A DNA stretch of 64,000 nucleotides from Microbacterium oxydans (GTDB taxonomy: Bacteria; Actinomycetota; Actinomycetes; Actinomycetales; Microbacteriaceae): the NCBI RefSeq assembly GCF_006540085.1, contig NZ_BJOG01000004.1, forward strand, positions 577,506 to 641,505, read 5' to 3'. Positions 28,000-36,887 of this stretch are shown here, one piece after another. The notes under the pieces were generated by a model, which did not search any database, had not been told where the DNA came from, and saw nothing but the letters and a program-made list of their open reading frames with translations. A program made the position numbers and the translations under genes. Each line of letters begins with the position of its first letter. Within the stretch, counting starts at the first letter, position 1.

Positions 28000-28998
28000 T
28001 CACGCCTGGCAACGCGGGCACCAGTAGAGCTTCCGAGCGCCGATCTCCTCCAGCGCGATCTCGGTCCCGCAGATACGGCAGGGCAGACCAGCGCGGTGAT
28101 AGACCCAGTGACGATCGTCCCGGTTGGCCATGGCGGCGCGGTAGTCCGCGCCGGTCAGACCGTCCATCGTCATCATCTGCCCCGTCTCCACACCGATGGC
28201 GAGCAGACGCACCCAGTCGTGCCAGAGCGCGCGCACGACGTCTTCGGGAACGTCGCGACCCGGCGTGTGCGGGTTCAGCCTCTGCCGGAACAGCATCTCG
28301 GCGCGGTAGACGTTCCCGATGCCGCTCACGACCGACTGGTCCATGAGCAGGAGTGCGATCACCGTCGGCTTCTTCCTGACAGCGCGGACGAAACGCTCCT
28401 CGTTCTCGACCGGATCGCCGACCAGGGGGTCAGGGCCCAGTTTTGCGACGGTCGCGAGCATCTCCTCAGGCGTCTGCAGGACGCACGCGGTCGGCCCTCG
28501 GAGGTCGGCCGCGGTGATGTCGGTCATCAGACGCAGTCGAACCTGGCCGACCACGGGCGGCGGCCACTCCATGCCCTCATCAGCGAGCCCCTTCGTCTGC
28601 TCGGACATGCGCACGTGCACCCGCGTGCGTCGGGGCGCACCGATCGAGGACAGCGAGTTCTCCCCCGCATCATCGAGGATCGGGTCCTCGAGGATCGTGC
28701 CCCGCTGATTGGTCTGGCCCATGCGTCCGTTGGCGGAGGCGATGGTCGGGTCGACGACGATCTCACCGGCGAAGTCCCACGCTCCATACAGGCCGAGATG
28801 CACCCGGAGCCACAGGTCGCCTTCCGTCTCCAGGAACATCTGCTTGCCGACCGCCTGCACGCTCACCGCGGCACGGCCGTCGAGCAGGGATGCTCCCTCG
28901 GCGAACCGACCCTGCGGGCTGGAAGCGCTCAGCGTCTTGCCGACGAAGTTGCGGTCGAACTGCCGAGCGATCCGGTGGACGGAATGACCCTCGGGCAT
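28000..28998 (-). CDS. Fpg/Nei family DNA glycosylase (Nei2-like)
   Basis: Base-excision repair enzyme that removes oxidised pyrimidines or purines. The N terminus MPEGHSVHRIA has the catalytic Pro2/Glu3. The H2TH region includes SGIGNVYRAEML, and the C-terminal zinc finger is CRICG...WCPRC. MPEGHS is typical of actinobacterial endonuclease VIII 2. 332 aa. It follows rpiB by 1 nt in the same direction and is probably co-transcribed. Confidence 0.92.
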   Translation of the reverse strand: MPEGHSVHRIARQFDRNFVGKTLSASSPQGRFAEGASLLDGRAAVSVQAVGKQMFLETEGDLWLRVHLGLYGAWDFAGEIVVDPTIASANGRMGQTNQRGTILEDPILDDAGENSLSSIGAPRRTRVHVRMSEQTKGLADEGMEWPPPVVGQVRLRLMTDITAADLRGPTACVLQTPEEMLATVAKLGPDPLVGDPVENEERFVRAVRKKPTVIALLLMDQSVVSGIGNVYRAEMLFRQRLNPHTPGRDVPEDVVRALWHDWVRLLAIGVETGQMMTMDGLTGADYRAAMANRDDRHWVYHRAGLPCRICGTEIALEEIGARKLYWCPRCQA

Positions 28999-28999
28999 G

Positions 29000-29485
29000 T
29001 CAGGCCCGCGGGTCCGGGAGCAGTGAGCCGTCGCGTTCGAAGTCGGCGATCTGTCCGATGCGCCGCACGTGGCGCTCGTCGCCCGAGAACGGGGTCGTGA
29101 TGAAGCGGTCGATGAACGAGGTGACCTCGTCGTACGTGTGCTGACGCGCGCCGATGGAGATCACGTTCGCATCGTTGTGCTCGCGGGCCAGCTCCGCGGT
29201 CGAGAGGTTCCAGACGAGCGCCGCACGTACGCCCTCGACCTTGTTCGCGGCGATCTGCTCGCCGTTTCCGGAGCCGCCGAAGACGACGCCGAGCGCCTCG
29301 ACGCCCGCACGCCGATCGGCGATGACGGCCTGCGCCGCGCGGATGCAGAACGCCGGGTAGTCGTCGACCGCGTCGTACTCGACGGGGCCGTGATCGACGA
29401 CCTCGTGCCCGGCGGCGCGCAGATGGTCCTGCAGCTGCGTGGAGAAGTCGAGGCCCGCGTGGTCGGTGGCGATATGGATGCGCAT
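29000..29485 (-). CDS. rpiB: Ribose-5-phosphate isomerase B
   Basis: Interconverts ribose-5-P and ribulose-5-P in the pentose phosphate pathway. IATDHAG at the N terminus and VFGGSGNGEQIAANK in the middle mark the family. There is no Cys in that loop; the Glu of GNGEQ is the catalytic base of the mycobacterial type. HNDANVISIGAR is also conserved. ATG 29485 is preferred over 29494 because TAGGAT lies 7 nt upstream, giving a leaderless message. Confidence 0.92.
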   Translation of the reverse strand: MRIHIATDHAGLDFSTQLQDHLRAAGHEVVDHGPVEYDAVDDYPAFCIRAAQAVIADRRAGVEALGVVFGGSGNGEQIAANKVEGVRAALVWNLSTAELAREHNDANVISIGARQHTYDEVTSFIDRFITTPFSGDERHVRRIGQIADFERDGSLLPDPRA

Positions 29486-29523
29486 GTGTCCCATCCTAGA
29501 AGCGCGCGCCGGTCACCGAGAGG

Positions 29524-30708
29524 TCACGGAGCGACGCCTGCGGCAGCCGGCTTGAAGCCCGCCCGGATGTTCTCGCAACAACCGGGGCGGCACACGTCGA
29601 ACCCGCCGGGAAGGGAAGTGACGTGAGCGCGTTCCTCGTTGGGACGCCCCTGGAGGCGCTCCTCGATCAGATCGACGATGCCCGCGACGAATGCCGGCGA
29701 TACGCCGGGGGTCGGAGTACGGGTGAAGGAGAGTCCCGCTTCCTCCGCGGCCTCCGCCGCCTCGGTGTCGAGGTCCCACAGGACCTCCATGTGGTCGCTC
29801 ATGAATCCCACCGGCACGACGGCGACGGCCTTGCGTCCGCGCTCGGGCAGCTCGCCGATCACGTCGCAGACATCGGGCTCGAGCCACGGCTGCGAGGCGG
29901 GACCGGAGCGGGACTGGTAGACGAGCTCCCACGACACATCGGCGGCCGCCGGGACGGTCTGGCGGACGCGATCCATGACCCATGCGGCGACGGCGAGGTG
30001 CTGCGCGGCATAGGCGCCGCCCTCACCCCACTCGATGTCGCGGGCACCCGAGCGCTCGGCGTCGGCGGTGGGGATGCTGTGCGTCGAGAAGAGGATCTGG
30101 ATGTCCGCGGCTGCGATGCCTTCGGCGAGGAAGTTCTCGATGGCCTCACGGACACCGGTCTCGAACGCCTCGACGAAGCCGGGGTGATCGTAGAACGGGC
30201 GGATCTTGTCGATCGTGACGGTCTCGCCCAGGCCGGTCTCCTCCAGGATGCGGGCGAAGTCCTCCCGGTACTGGCGGCAGCTGGAGAACGAGCTGTACGC
30301 ACTCGTGGCGAAGGCGAGCAGGGTGTTGTGCCCGTTGCCCGATGCCTCGGTCACGACCTCTTCCAGGTACGGCGCCCAGTTGCGGTTGCCCCAGTAGACC
30401 GGGAGCGTGATGCCCCGCTCGGCGAGAGCGTTCTGCAGCGCCTCCTTGAGCACGCGGTTCTGACCGTTGATCGGACTCACCCCGCCGAAGTGGCGGTAGT
30501 GGTGCGCGACTTCCTCGAGCCGCTCGTCGGGGATGCCGCGGCCGCGCGTCACGTTCCTGAGGAACGGGATCACATCCTCCTGGCCCTCGGGCCCGCCGAA
30601 TCCGGCGAGCAGGATCGCGTCATAGGCGACCGGTGCGGTCACGAAAGGTGCACCACCGGAGGCAGCAGGCGAGGCAAAGGGGACGACATTCGGCTCGATC
30701 GCAGTCAC
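29524..30708 (-). CDS. hemH: Ferrochelatase (coproporphyrin-type, with [2Fe-2S] Cys motif)
   Basis: Inserts Fe2+ into the porphyrin. In actinobacteria the substrate is coproporphyrin III (CpfC). AILLAGFGGPEGQEDV starts the first domain, the catalytic His is in FSTHSIPTA, and the C terminus has CRPGCCENIRAG. Together with an internal Cys (SSCRQYRED) this is the ligand set for the [2Fe-2S] cluster of actinobacterial ferrochelatases. 394 aa. A GGGAGG-type ribosome site precedes the GTG start. Confidence 0.93.
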   Translation of the reverse strand: MTAIEPNVVPFASPAASGGAPFVTAPVAYDAILLAGFGGPEGQEDVIPFLRNVTRGRGIPDERLEEVAHHYRHFGGVSPINGQNRVLKEALQNALAERGITLPVYWGNRNWAPYLEEVVTEASGNGHNTLLAFATSAYSSFSSCRQYREDFARILEETGLGETVTIDKIRPFYDHPGFVEAFETGVREAIENFLAEGIAAADIQILFSTHSIPTADAERSGARDIEWGEGGAYAAQHLAVAAWVMDRVRQTVPAAADVSWELVYQSRSGPASQPWLEPDVCDVIGELPERGRKAVAVVPVGFMSDHMEVLWDLDTEAAEAAEEAGLSFTRTPTPGVSPAFVAGIVDLIEERLQGRPNEERAHVTSLPGGFDVCRPGCCENIRAGFKPAAAGVAP

Positions 30709-30887
30709 CCCTCCATCCTCCCACTTCTACGGAGTGCCGGAGTGCGCGCGAGCACCGTTTCTATCCGATTCCCCTGCACCGCGATGGAGATCGGGCATTC
30801 CCCGCACTGGCGTAGGCTGTCAGGGTTGCCGTCGGCGCCAACTGCGCCCAGCCCCGGTGACATCCCCTCACCCCTGGGAGTACAGCT

Positions 30888-33440
30888 GTGCCTGGAGAGA
30901 ACCTCACCCGTATCGAAGCGCAGGAGCGCCGCGACGTCGTCGACACGCAGTCCTACGAAGTCGCCCTCGATCTGACCAAGGGCGCCGAGGTCTTCGGCTC
31001 TCGGAGCGTCGTCCGCTTCACCGCCACGCCCGAGAGCTTCACCTTCATCGATCTGATCGCGCGGGAGGTCCGTGAGATCTCCCTCAACGGGGAGCAGCTC
31101 GACCCCAACGAGGTCTTCGCCGACTCGCGCATCACGCTCGAGGGACTGCAGGCGGAGAACGTCCTCGTCGTGGACGCCGACTGCGAGTACACGAACACCG
31201 GCGAGGGCCTGCACCGTTTCGTCGATCCCGTCGATGGCGAGGTCTACCTCTACTCGCAGTTCGAGGTGCCCGACTCGCGTCGGGTGTTCGCGGTCTTCGA
31301 GCAGCCCGACCTCAAAGCGACGTTCCAGTTCACCGTGACCGCACCGGCCGCATGGAAGGTCGTCTCCAACTCGCCCACCCCCGAGCCCATCGTGCACGAC
31401 GATGACGTCACCGCCACGTGGGGCTTCGAGCCGACGCCGCGCATCTCCTCGTACATCACGGCGTTGGTCGCCGGTCCCTACGAGTCGACCTTCTCGGAGC
31501 TGACGAGCGCCTCCGGCCGCGTCATCCCCCTCGGCGTGTACGGCCGCAAGAGCCTGTGGCAGCACCTCGACGCCGACTACATCTTCGACAAGACCCGCGA
31601 GGGCTTCGCCTACTTCGAGTCGAAGTTCGGCGTGCCGTACCCGTTCGCCAAGTACGACCAGCTCTTCGTGCCGGAGTTCAACGCCGGCGCCATGGAGAAC
31701 GCGGGAGCCGTCACCTTCACCGAGACCTACGTCTTCCGCAGCAAGGTGACGGACGCCGTCAAGGAACGTCGCGTCGTCACGATCCTGCACGAGCTCGCTC
31801 ACATGTGGTTCGGCGACCTCGTCACCATGAAGTGGTGGAACGACCTCTGGCTGAACGAGTCGTTCGCCGAGTGGGCCTCGACCATCGCCACGGCGGAGGC
31901 CACCGAGTGGACCGAGGCATGGACCACGTTCAACGCCATGGAGAAGACCTGGGCCTACCGCCAGGACCAGCTCCCCTCGACCCACCCGATCGTCGCCGAG
32001 ATCAACGACCTCGAAGACGTGCAGGTGAACTTCGATGGGATCACCTATGCCAAGGGCGGCTCCGTCCTGAAGCAGCTGGCCGCCTGGGTCGGTATCGAGG
32101 CGTTCTTCTCGGGCGTCTCGCAGTACTTCCAGAAGCACTCCTGGGGCAACACGGAGCTCAGCGACCTGCTCACCGAGCTCGAAGCCACCAGCGGCCGCGA
32201 CCTCGGCACGTGGTCCAAGAAGTGGCTTGAGACCGCCGGCGTGAACACGCTGGAGCCGGTCATCGCCGAGGGCCACGACGGCACGATCTCGCGCTTCGCG
32301 ATCACGCAGACCGCTCCGGCCGACTACCCGACCATCCGTCCGCACCGTCTCGGCATCGGCTTCTACACCCTCACGGACGGCTCGCTCACCCGCACGCACT
32401 ACCTCGAAGTGGACGTCGACGGCGACCGCACCGAAATCCCCGAGCTGCAGGGCCTCACCCGCCCCGACCTCGTGCTCCTCAACGACAACGACCTCGCCTA
32501 CGCGAAGATCCGCCTCGACGAGAAGTCTCTGGCCACCGCGATCGCACACCTCGCCGACATCCACGACCCGCTCGCCCGTTCGCTCGTCTGGGGCGCGGCA
32601 TGGGATCAGACCCGCGACGCCGAGACCGGCGCTTCCGAGTACATCGACCTCGTGCTCGGCAACATCGGGCGTGAGACCGAGTCGACGACGGTGCGCACCA
32701 CGCTCGCGCAACTGCGCACCGCGGCGAACCTCTACGTCGCACCGGCCGACCGCGAGGCCGCGCGCCTCAAGGTGGCGGATGGTCTGTGGAGCCTGGCAGA
32801 GTCGGCGGACCCCGGCAGCGACAGCCAGCTGCAGTTCGTCACGGCCTTCGCCAACGCTCTGGTCACTCCTGAGCACGCGGGCATCGTCGGACGTCTGCGC
32901 TCCGGTGAGGACACGCTCCCCGGGCTGGAGATCGACGCTGACCTGAACTGGCAGCTGCTCGCCGGGCTCGCCACGATCGGCGCGACGGACGCCGCCACGA
33001 TCGATGCCGCTCTCGCCGCGGACAACACCGCGAAGGGCGGGGAGTTCGCGGCTCAGGCACGCGCGTCCCTGCCGGACTCCGCCTCCAAGAAGGCCGCGTG
33101 GGCGTCGTTGATCGAGCGCGATGATGCTCCGAACACGATCGTGCGCTCCGCAGCACTCGGGTTCACCCACCCGGCGGGGGCTGCGGTGCTCGAGGAGTTC
33201 GTCCCGGCGTACTTCGACATGCTGCTGCCGATCTGGGAGTCGCGGACCTACCAGATCGCGCAGTACCTGATCGTGGGGCTGTTCCCGACCGCACTGGCGG
33301 ACATCGCCCTGCGCGACGCGACCCGCGGCTGGCTCTCGGAGCACCAGGATGTCGCCCCTGCTCTGCGACGCCTCGTGCTCGAGAACCTCGCCGATGTCGA
33401 GCGCGCCCTGGCCGCGCAGGCCCGCGACGCCGAGGACTGA
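30888..33440 (+). CDS. pepN: Aminopeptidase N (M1 family)
   Basis: Large zinc aminopeptidase of the actinobacterial PepN type, 850 aa. The exopeptidase motif GAMEN and zinc motif HELAHMWFGD...NESFAEW lie near residues 265-325. The ERAP1-like C-terminal domain completes the protein (ALRRLVLENLADVERALAAQ). Cytoplasmic, no signal peptide. The GTG start has GGGAG upstream; a TAGGCT box at about 30812 may be the promoter. A nested inverted repeat follows the stop codon. Confidence 0.95.
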   Translation: MPGENLTRIEAQERRDVVDTQSYEVALDLTKGAEVFGSRSVVRFTATPESFTFIDLIAREVREISLNGEQLDPNEVFADSRITLEGLQAENVLVVDADCEYTNTGEGLHRFVDPVDGEVYLYSQFEVPDSRRVFAVFEQPDLKATFQFTVTAPAAWKVVSNSPTPEPIVHDDDVTATWGFEPTPRISSYITALVAGPYESTFSELTSASGRVIPLGVYGRKSLWQHLDADYIFDKTREGFAYFESKFGVPYPFAKYDQLFVPEFNAGAMENAGAVTFTETYVFRSKVTDAVKERRVVTILHELAHMWFGDLVTMKWWNDLWLNESFAEWASTIATAEATEWTEAWTTFNAMEKTWAYRQDQLPSTHPIVAEINDLEDVQVNFDGITYAKGGSVLKQLAAWVGIEAFFSGVSQYFQKHSWGNTELSDLLTELEATSGRDLGTWSKKWLETAGVNTLEPVIAEGHDGTISRFAITQTAPADYPTIRPHRLGIGFYTLTDGSLTRTHYLEVDVDGDRTEIPELQGLTRPDLVLLNDNDLAYAKIRLDEKSLATAIAHLADIHDPLARSLVWGAAWDQTRDAETGASEYIDLVLGNIGRETESTTVRTTLAQLRTAANLYVAPADREAARLKVADGLWSLAESADPGSDSQLQFVTAFANALVTPEHAGIVGRLRSGEDTLPGLEIDADLNWQLLAGLATIGATDAATIDAALAADNTAKGGEFAAQARASLPDSASKKAAWASLIERDDAPNTIVRSAALGFTHPAGAAVLEEFVPAYFDMLLPIWESRTYQIAQYLIVGLFPTALADIALRDATRGWLSEHQDVAPALRRLVLENLADVERALAAQARDAED

Positions 33441-33456
33441 TACCCGAACACCAGCG

Positions 33457-33533
33457 AAAACGGAGACCATCCGCTCTGATCCCTGTGTGTCCACCAATGA
33501 CACGCTGCGGTCGGGCCGGATGGTCTCCGTTTT
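33457..33533. repeat. Nested inverted repeat between pepN and mscS-type gene
   Basis: Perfect 17-bp arms, AAAACGGAGACCATCCG (33457-33473) and its complement (33517-33533), 43 nt apart. Inside is a second hairpin, GTGTC (33487-33491) with GACAC (33499-33503). A-rich and T-rich outer ends would make a bidirectional terminator, but the large structured spacer is unusual and resembles a small palindromic mobile or dispersed element. Confidence 0.75.
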
Positions 33534-33584
33534 GACGCGGGGTTCCACCCAGCCCGCACAGAGGCCCGCTCGCTAGGATCGGAG

Positions 33585-34661
33585 GTGATGATTCTTCCCT
33601 CCACTGTCACCGAACCACCTGCGGAGATCCCCCTCCCCGACTGGGTGAAGGCGCTGCTCGCCTGGCTCGGCCAGGTCGGCATGAATGCCCTGACGGTCGC
33701 CATCATCATCGTCAGCTGCATCGTGATCGGGCTCGTCCTGCGGCTCGTCATCCGACGTGTGGTGCACCGCATCGTCGACAGCGCGAAGAACAAGGCGTCG
33801 GTCGACGACACTCAGGCACTCGAGCGCTCTCCGCTCGCGGATATGCGCCTGGTGCAGCGCACACGCACGCTCGGCACCATCCTGCAGAACATCGTGAACG
33901 TGATGCTGGTCGTGATCGCGATCGTGCTGATCGTGAACGCGCTCGATTCGAGTCTGCTCGGCTCGCTGACCCTCCTGACCGCTGCGGTCGGCGCTGGTCT
34001 CGGTTTCGGCGCCCAGAACATCGTCAAGGACGTGCTCAACGGCATGTTCCTCGTGGCCGAGGACCAGATCGGCATCGGCGATGTGGTGGATCTCGGTCTC
34101 GCGAGCGGTGTGGTCGAATACGTGAGTGTGCGCATCACCCAGGTGCGCGACGTCAACGGCACGCTGTGGTACGTGCGCAACGGTGAGGTGACCCGGATCG
34201 GCAACATGTCGCAGGGGTGGGCGCGCTCCATCATCGACATCGGCGTGCCGGCCGACTCCGACCTCGAACAGGTCGAGCACATCATGCTCGAGACCGCGCA
34301 GGGACTGTCGAAGGATCCGAAGTGGCGTACGCGCATCATCGAGAAGCCCGAGCTGTGGGGCTTGGAGTCCATCGACGGGGACGCGCTCGTGGTGCGTATC
34401 GTCATCAAGGCCAGGGCCAATGCCAAGGACGACGTGGCCCAGGAGCTGCGTCGCCGCCTGCGCGCTGCCCTCCTCGAGAAGGAGATCGGCGTGCCCCGAA
34501 TGGTCGACGTGGTGCCGACGGGGCTCGACGGTGCACGGCGGGTCCGCGGTGCGAACCCGCCGAGAACGCGCCCGAACGCGGTAACCGGCGTGCCGGTGGT
34601 CCCCGACCGAGGTATCTGGCGGCGGAAGAAGCCGAACGACGACGGGAGCACCCAGAAGTGA
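33585..34661 (+). CDS. Mechanosensitive ion channel (MscS family)
   Basis: Inner-membrane channel that releases solutes on hypo-osmotic shock. Three predicted membrane helices; the pore helix is GAGLGFGAQNIVKDVLNGMFLV (about 140-160), followed by the beta domain DVVDLGLASGVVEYVSVRITQVRD. The C-terminal 60 residues are basic and proline-rich, probably disordered. GTG 33585 or the adjoining ATG 33588 may start it. It overlaps the haemoglobin gene as GTGA, forming a three-gene operon. Confidence 0.9.
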   Translation: MMILPSTVTEPPAEIPLPDWVKALLAWLGQVGMNALTVAIIIVSCIVIGLVLRLVIRRVVHRIVDSAKNKASVDDTQALERSPLADMRLVQRTRTLGTILQNIVNVMLVVIAIVLIVNALDSSLLGSLTLLTAAVGAGLGFGAQNIVKDVLNGMFLVAEDQIGIGDVVDLGLASGVVEYVSVRITQVRDVNGTLWYVRNGEVTRIGNMSQGWARSIIDIGVPADSDLEQVEHIMLETAQGLSKDPKWRTRIIEKPELWGLESIDGDALVVRIVIKARANAKDDVAQELRRRLRAALLEKEIGVPRMVDVVPTGLDGARRVRGANPPRTRPNAVTGVPVVPDRGIWRRKKPNDDGSTQK

Positions 34662-35107
34662 CCTTCTACGACGAGATCGGCGGGCACGAGACCTTCCGGA
34701 AGATCGTCTCCGTGTTCTACCGCGAGGTCGCGCTGGACCCCGTCATGAAGCCGATGTACCCGGAGGAAGACCTCGGCCCTGCCGAAGACCGTCTTCGGAT
34801 GTTCCTCGAGCAGTACTGGGGCGGCCCCACGACGTACGGTGAGACCCGCGGGCATCCGCGTCTGCGCATGAGGCACATGCCGTTCCACGTCGATGCGGAT
34901 GCGCGAGACCGTTGGCTTCGTCACATGCGCACCGCGCTCGACGAGGCGCAGTTGTCTCCCCTGCACGAAACCACGCTGTGGGACTACCTGGAGCGCGCGG
35001 CCTATGCCATGGTGAACACACGCGAACCTTCCGGGATCGGCGCCGGACCCGGCGGCCGGCCCACGCTCGAGACCCGCTCACGTCAGGAATCAACGGAGAC
35101 CCCATGA
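34658..35107 (+). CDS. glbO: Group II truncated haemoglobin (HbO type)
   Basis: Haem protein of the 2/2 globin fold, linked in actinobacteria to O2/NO and membrane redox chemistry. FYDEIGGHETFRKIVSVFYREV has the B10 Tyr; DPVMKPMYPEEDLGPAEDRLRMFLEQYWGGP is the E-helix region; RGHPRLRMRHMPF has the proximal His F8; RDRWL gives Trp G8. 149 aa from the GTG that overlaps the MscS stop; the longer open frame upstream is antisense-free but lies out of frame within mscS. Also overlaps the next gene (ATGA). Confidence 0.92.
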   Translation: MTFYDEIGGHETFRKIVSVFYREVALDPVMKPMYPEEDLGPAEDRLRMFLEQYWGGPTTYGETRGHPRLRMRHMPFHVDADARDRWLRHMRTALDEAQLSPLHETTLWDYLERAAYAMVNTREPSGIGAGPGGRPTLETRSRQESTETP

Positions 35108-36768
35108 CGACAACGCCCCTGTCCGCAGACGTCCTGGTGATCGGATGGGGGTTGGCGGGCCTGGTCGCCGCCGCCGAGGCGCTCGATGCCGGGCGGCGTG
35201 TCATCCTGGTGGATCAGGAACCGCGCACGAACCTCGGTGGGCAGGCCTGGTGGTCGTTCGGAGGGCTGTTCTTCATCGACTCCCCCGAGCAGCGGCGCCT
35301 CGGCATCAAGGACTCGTTGGAACTGGCGACCCAGGACTGGTTGGGCAACGCCGGATTCGATCGCCCGGAAGACGAGTGGCCCCGGCGATGGGCCGAGGCG
35401 TACCTGCAGTTCGCCGCCGGCGAGAAGCGCGCGTGGCTCCGTGAACGTGGGGTCGGCTTCTTCCCCGTCGTCGGCTGGGCGGAGCGCGGCGGCTACGGCG
35501 CTATCGGACCTGGCAACTCCGTGCCCCGCTTCCACATCACGTGGGGCACCGGCCCGGGAATCGTCGCGCCATTCGCCGCAGCTGTCGAGCAAGGGGAGCG
35601 AGAGGGGCGCCTGACCGTGCTCCCCCGCCACCGCGTCTCCGAGCTGCTGGTGACCGACGGAACCGTCACCGGGGCACGCGGGCAGATCCTCGCGACGAGC
35701 GGGTCGAAGCGCGGTGAGCCTTCATCGCGCGACGTCGTCGACGATTTCGAGATCACGGCGACAGCGACCATCGTCTCGTCGGGCGGCATCGGTGGAAACC
35801 ACGACCTTGTACGCGCCGCTTGGCCCGCGCGCCTCGGCACTGCACCGGACCACATGCTCACCGGGGTGCCCGCGTATGTCGACGGCTCGATGCACGGTGT
35901 GAGCGAGGCCGCCGGTGCCCGGCTGATCAACGGCGATCGCATGTGGCACTACGTCGAAGGCATCGCCAACTGGGATCCGGTGTGGCCGTCGCACGGGATC
36001 CGCATCCTCCCCGGGCCGTCTTCGCTGTGGTTCGACGCGACCGGCACTCGCCTGCCCGTGCCGCTGTTCCCCGGATTCGACACTCTCGGAACTCTCGCTC
36101 ATCTGCGCACGACCGGGCACGACCACTCCTGGTTCGTCACGTCGCGCCAGATCGTCGAGAAGGAGTTCGCCCTCTCCGGAAGCGAGCAGAACCCCGACCT
36201 CACCGGGAAGGACGTGGGCCTCCTGTTGAAGTCCCGCCTGGCGAAGGGGCCCACAGGGCCGGTGCAGGCGTTCCTCGACGAGGGTGAGGACTTCATCGTG
36301 GAGAACGACCTCGATTCGCTGCTGGAGCAGATGCAGAGGCACGCCGGCGGCGAGGTGCTGGACATCGACAACGTGCGGCGCGAGGTGCTCGCCCGCGATC
36401 GGGAGATGGAGAACGACTTCACGAAGGACGCGCAGATCGGCATGCTCCGTTCCATGCGCAGCTATCGAGGCGACAAGCTCATCCGAACGGCGGCTCCGCA
36501 TCGCCTTCAGGATCCGGCCGCGGGGCCGCTCGTCGCGGTGAAGCTGCACGTGCTCACCCGCAAGTCGCTCGGCGGCATCAACACCGACCTCCAAGGGCGC
36601 GCGCTGAACGCGGTCGGCGAGCCGATCCCCGGGTTGTACGCCGCTGGCGAGGCGAGCGGTTTCGGCGGTGGCGGAGTGCACGGCTACCGTGCGCTCGAGG
36701 GGACGTTCCTCGGCGGGTGTCTGTTCTCCGGCCGCATCGCCGGACGGGCTGCGGCTCTGGCCGGATGA
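35104..36768 (+). CDS. FAD-binding dehydrogenase (KstD/fumarate-reductase-like)
   Basis: Flavoprotein of the FAD-binding-2 family (fumarate reductase/3-ketosteroid dehydrogenase fold), 554 aa. The N-terminal dinucleotide fold is VLVIGWGLAGLVAAAEALDAGRRVILVDQE, the middle has VSSGGIGGNHDLVR, and the C terminus GLYAAGEASGFGGGGVHGYRALEGTFLGGCLFSGRIAG closes the FAD site. The substrate is not known; genuine ketosteroid dehydrogenase activity is doubtful. Start overlaps the haemoglobin stop by 4 nt, so it may receive or donate electrons in partnership with it. Confidence 0.88.
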   Translation: MTTTPLSADVLVIGWGLAGLVAAAEALDAGRRVILVDQEPRTNLGGQAWWSFGGLFFIDSPEQRRLGIKDSLELATQDWLGNAGFDRPEDEWPRRWAEAYLQFAAGEKRAWLRERGVGFFPVVGWAERGGYGAIGPGNSVPRFHITWGTGPGIVAPFAAAVEQGEREGRLTVLPRHRVSELLVTDGTVTGARGQILATSGSKRGEPSSRDVVDDFEITATATIVSSGGIGGNHDLVRAAWPARLGTAPDHMLTGVPAYVDGSMHGVSEAAGARLINGDRMWHYVEGIANWDPVWPSHGIRILPGPSSLWFDATGTRLPVPLFPGFDTLGTLAHLRTTGHDHSWFVTSRQIVEKEFALSGSEQNPDLTGKDVGLLLKSRLAKGPTGPVQAFLDEGEDFIVENDLDSLLEQMQRHAGGEVLDIDNVRREVLARDREMENDFTKDAQIGMLRSMRSYRGDKLIRTAAPHRLQDPAAGPLVAVKLHVLTRKSLGGINTDLQGRALNAVGEPIPGLYAAGEASGFGGGGVHGYRALEGTFLGGCLFSGRIAGRAAALAG

Positions 36769-36887
36769 TCTCGGTCCCGGGCTTTCCGGGTGAACCTCTT
36801 CGGGGGATCCATCCTGCTTGTTCGGGGTAACCCGAAGCGGCGGCGGCGGGTCTCGAGTCGTCGCGTCCTGCTCCCTACCGTGGACTC

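Noticed and set aside
30705..33548. A 947-codon open frame antisense to pepN
   Set aside because: High-GC third positions keep antisense frames open; its protein is low-complexity and shows no domain, while pepN on the plus strand is complete.
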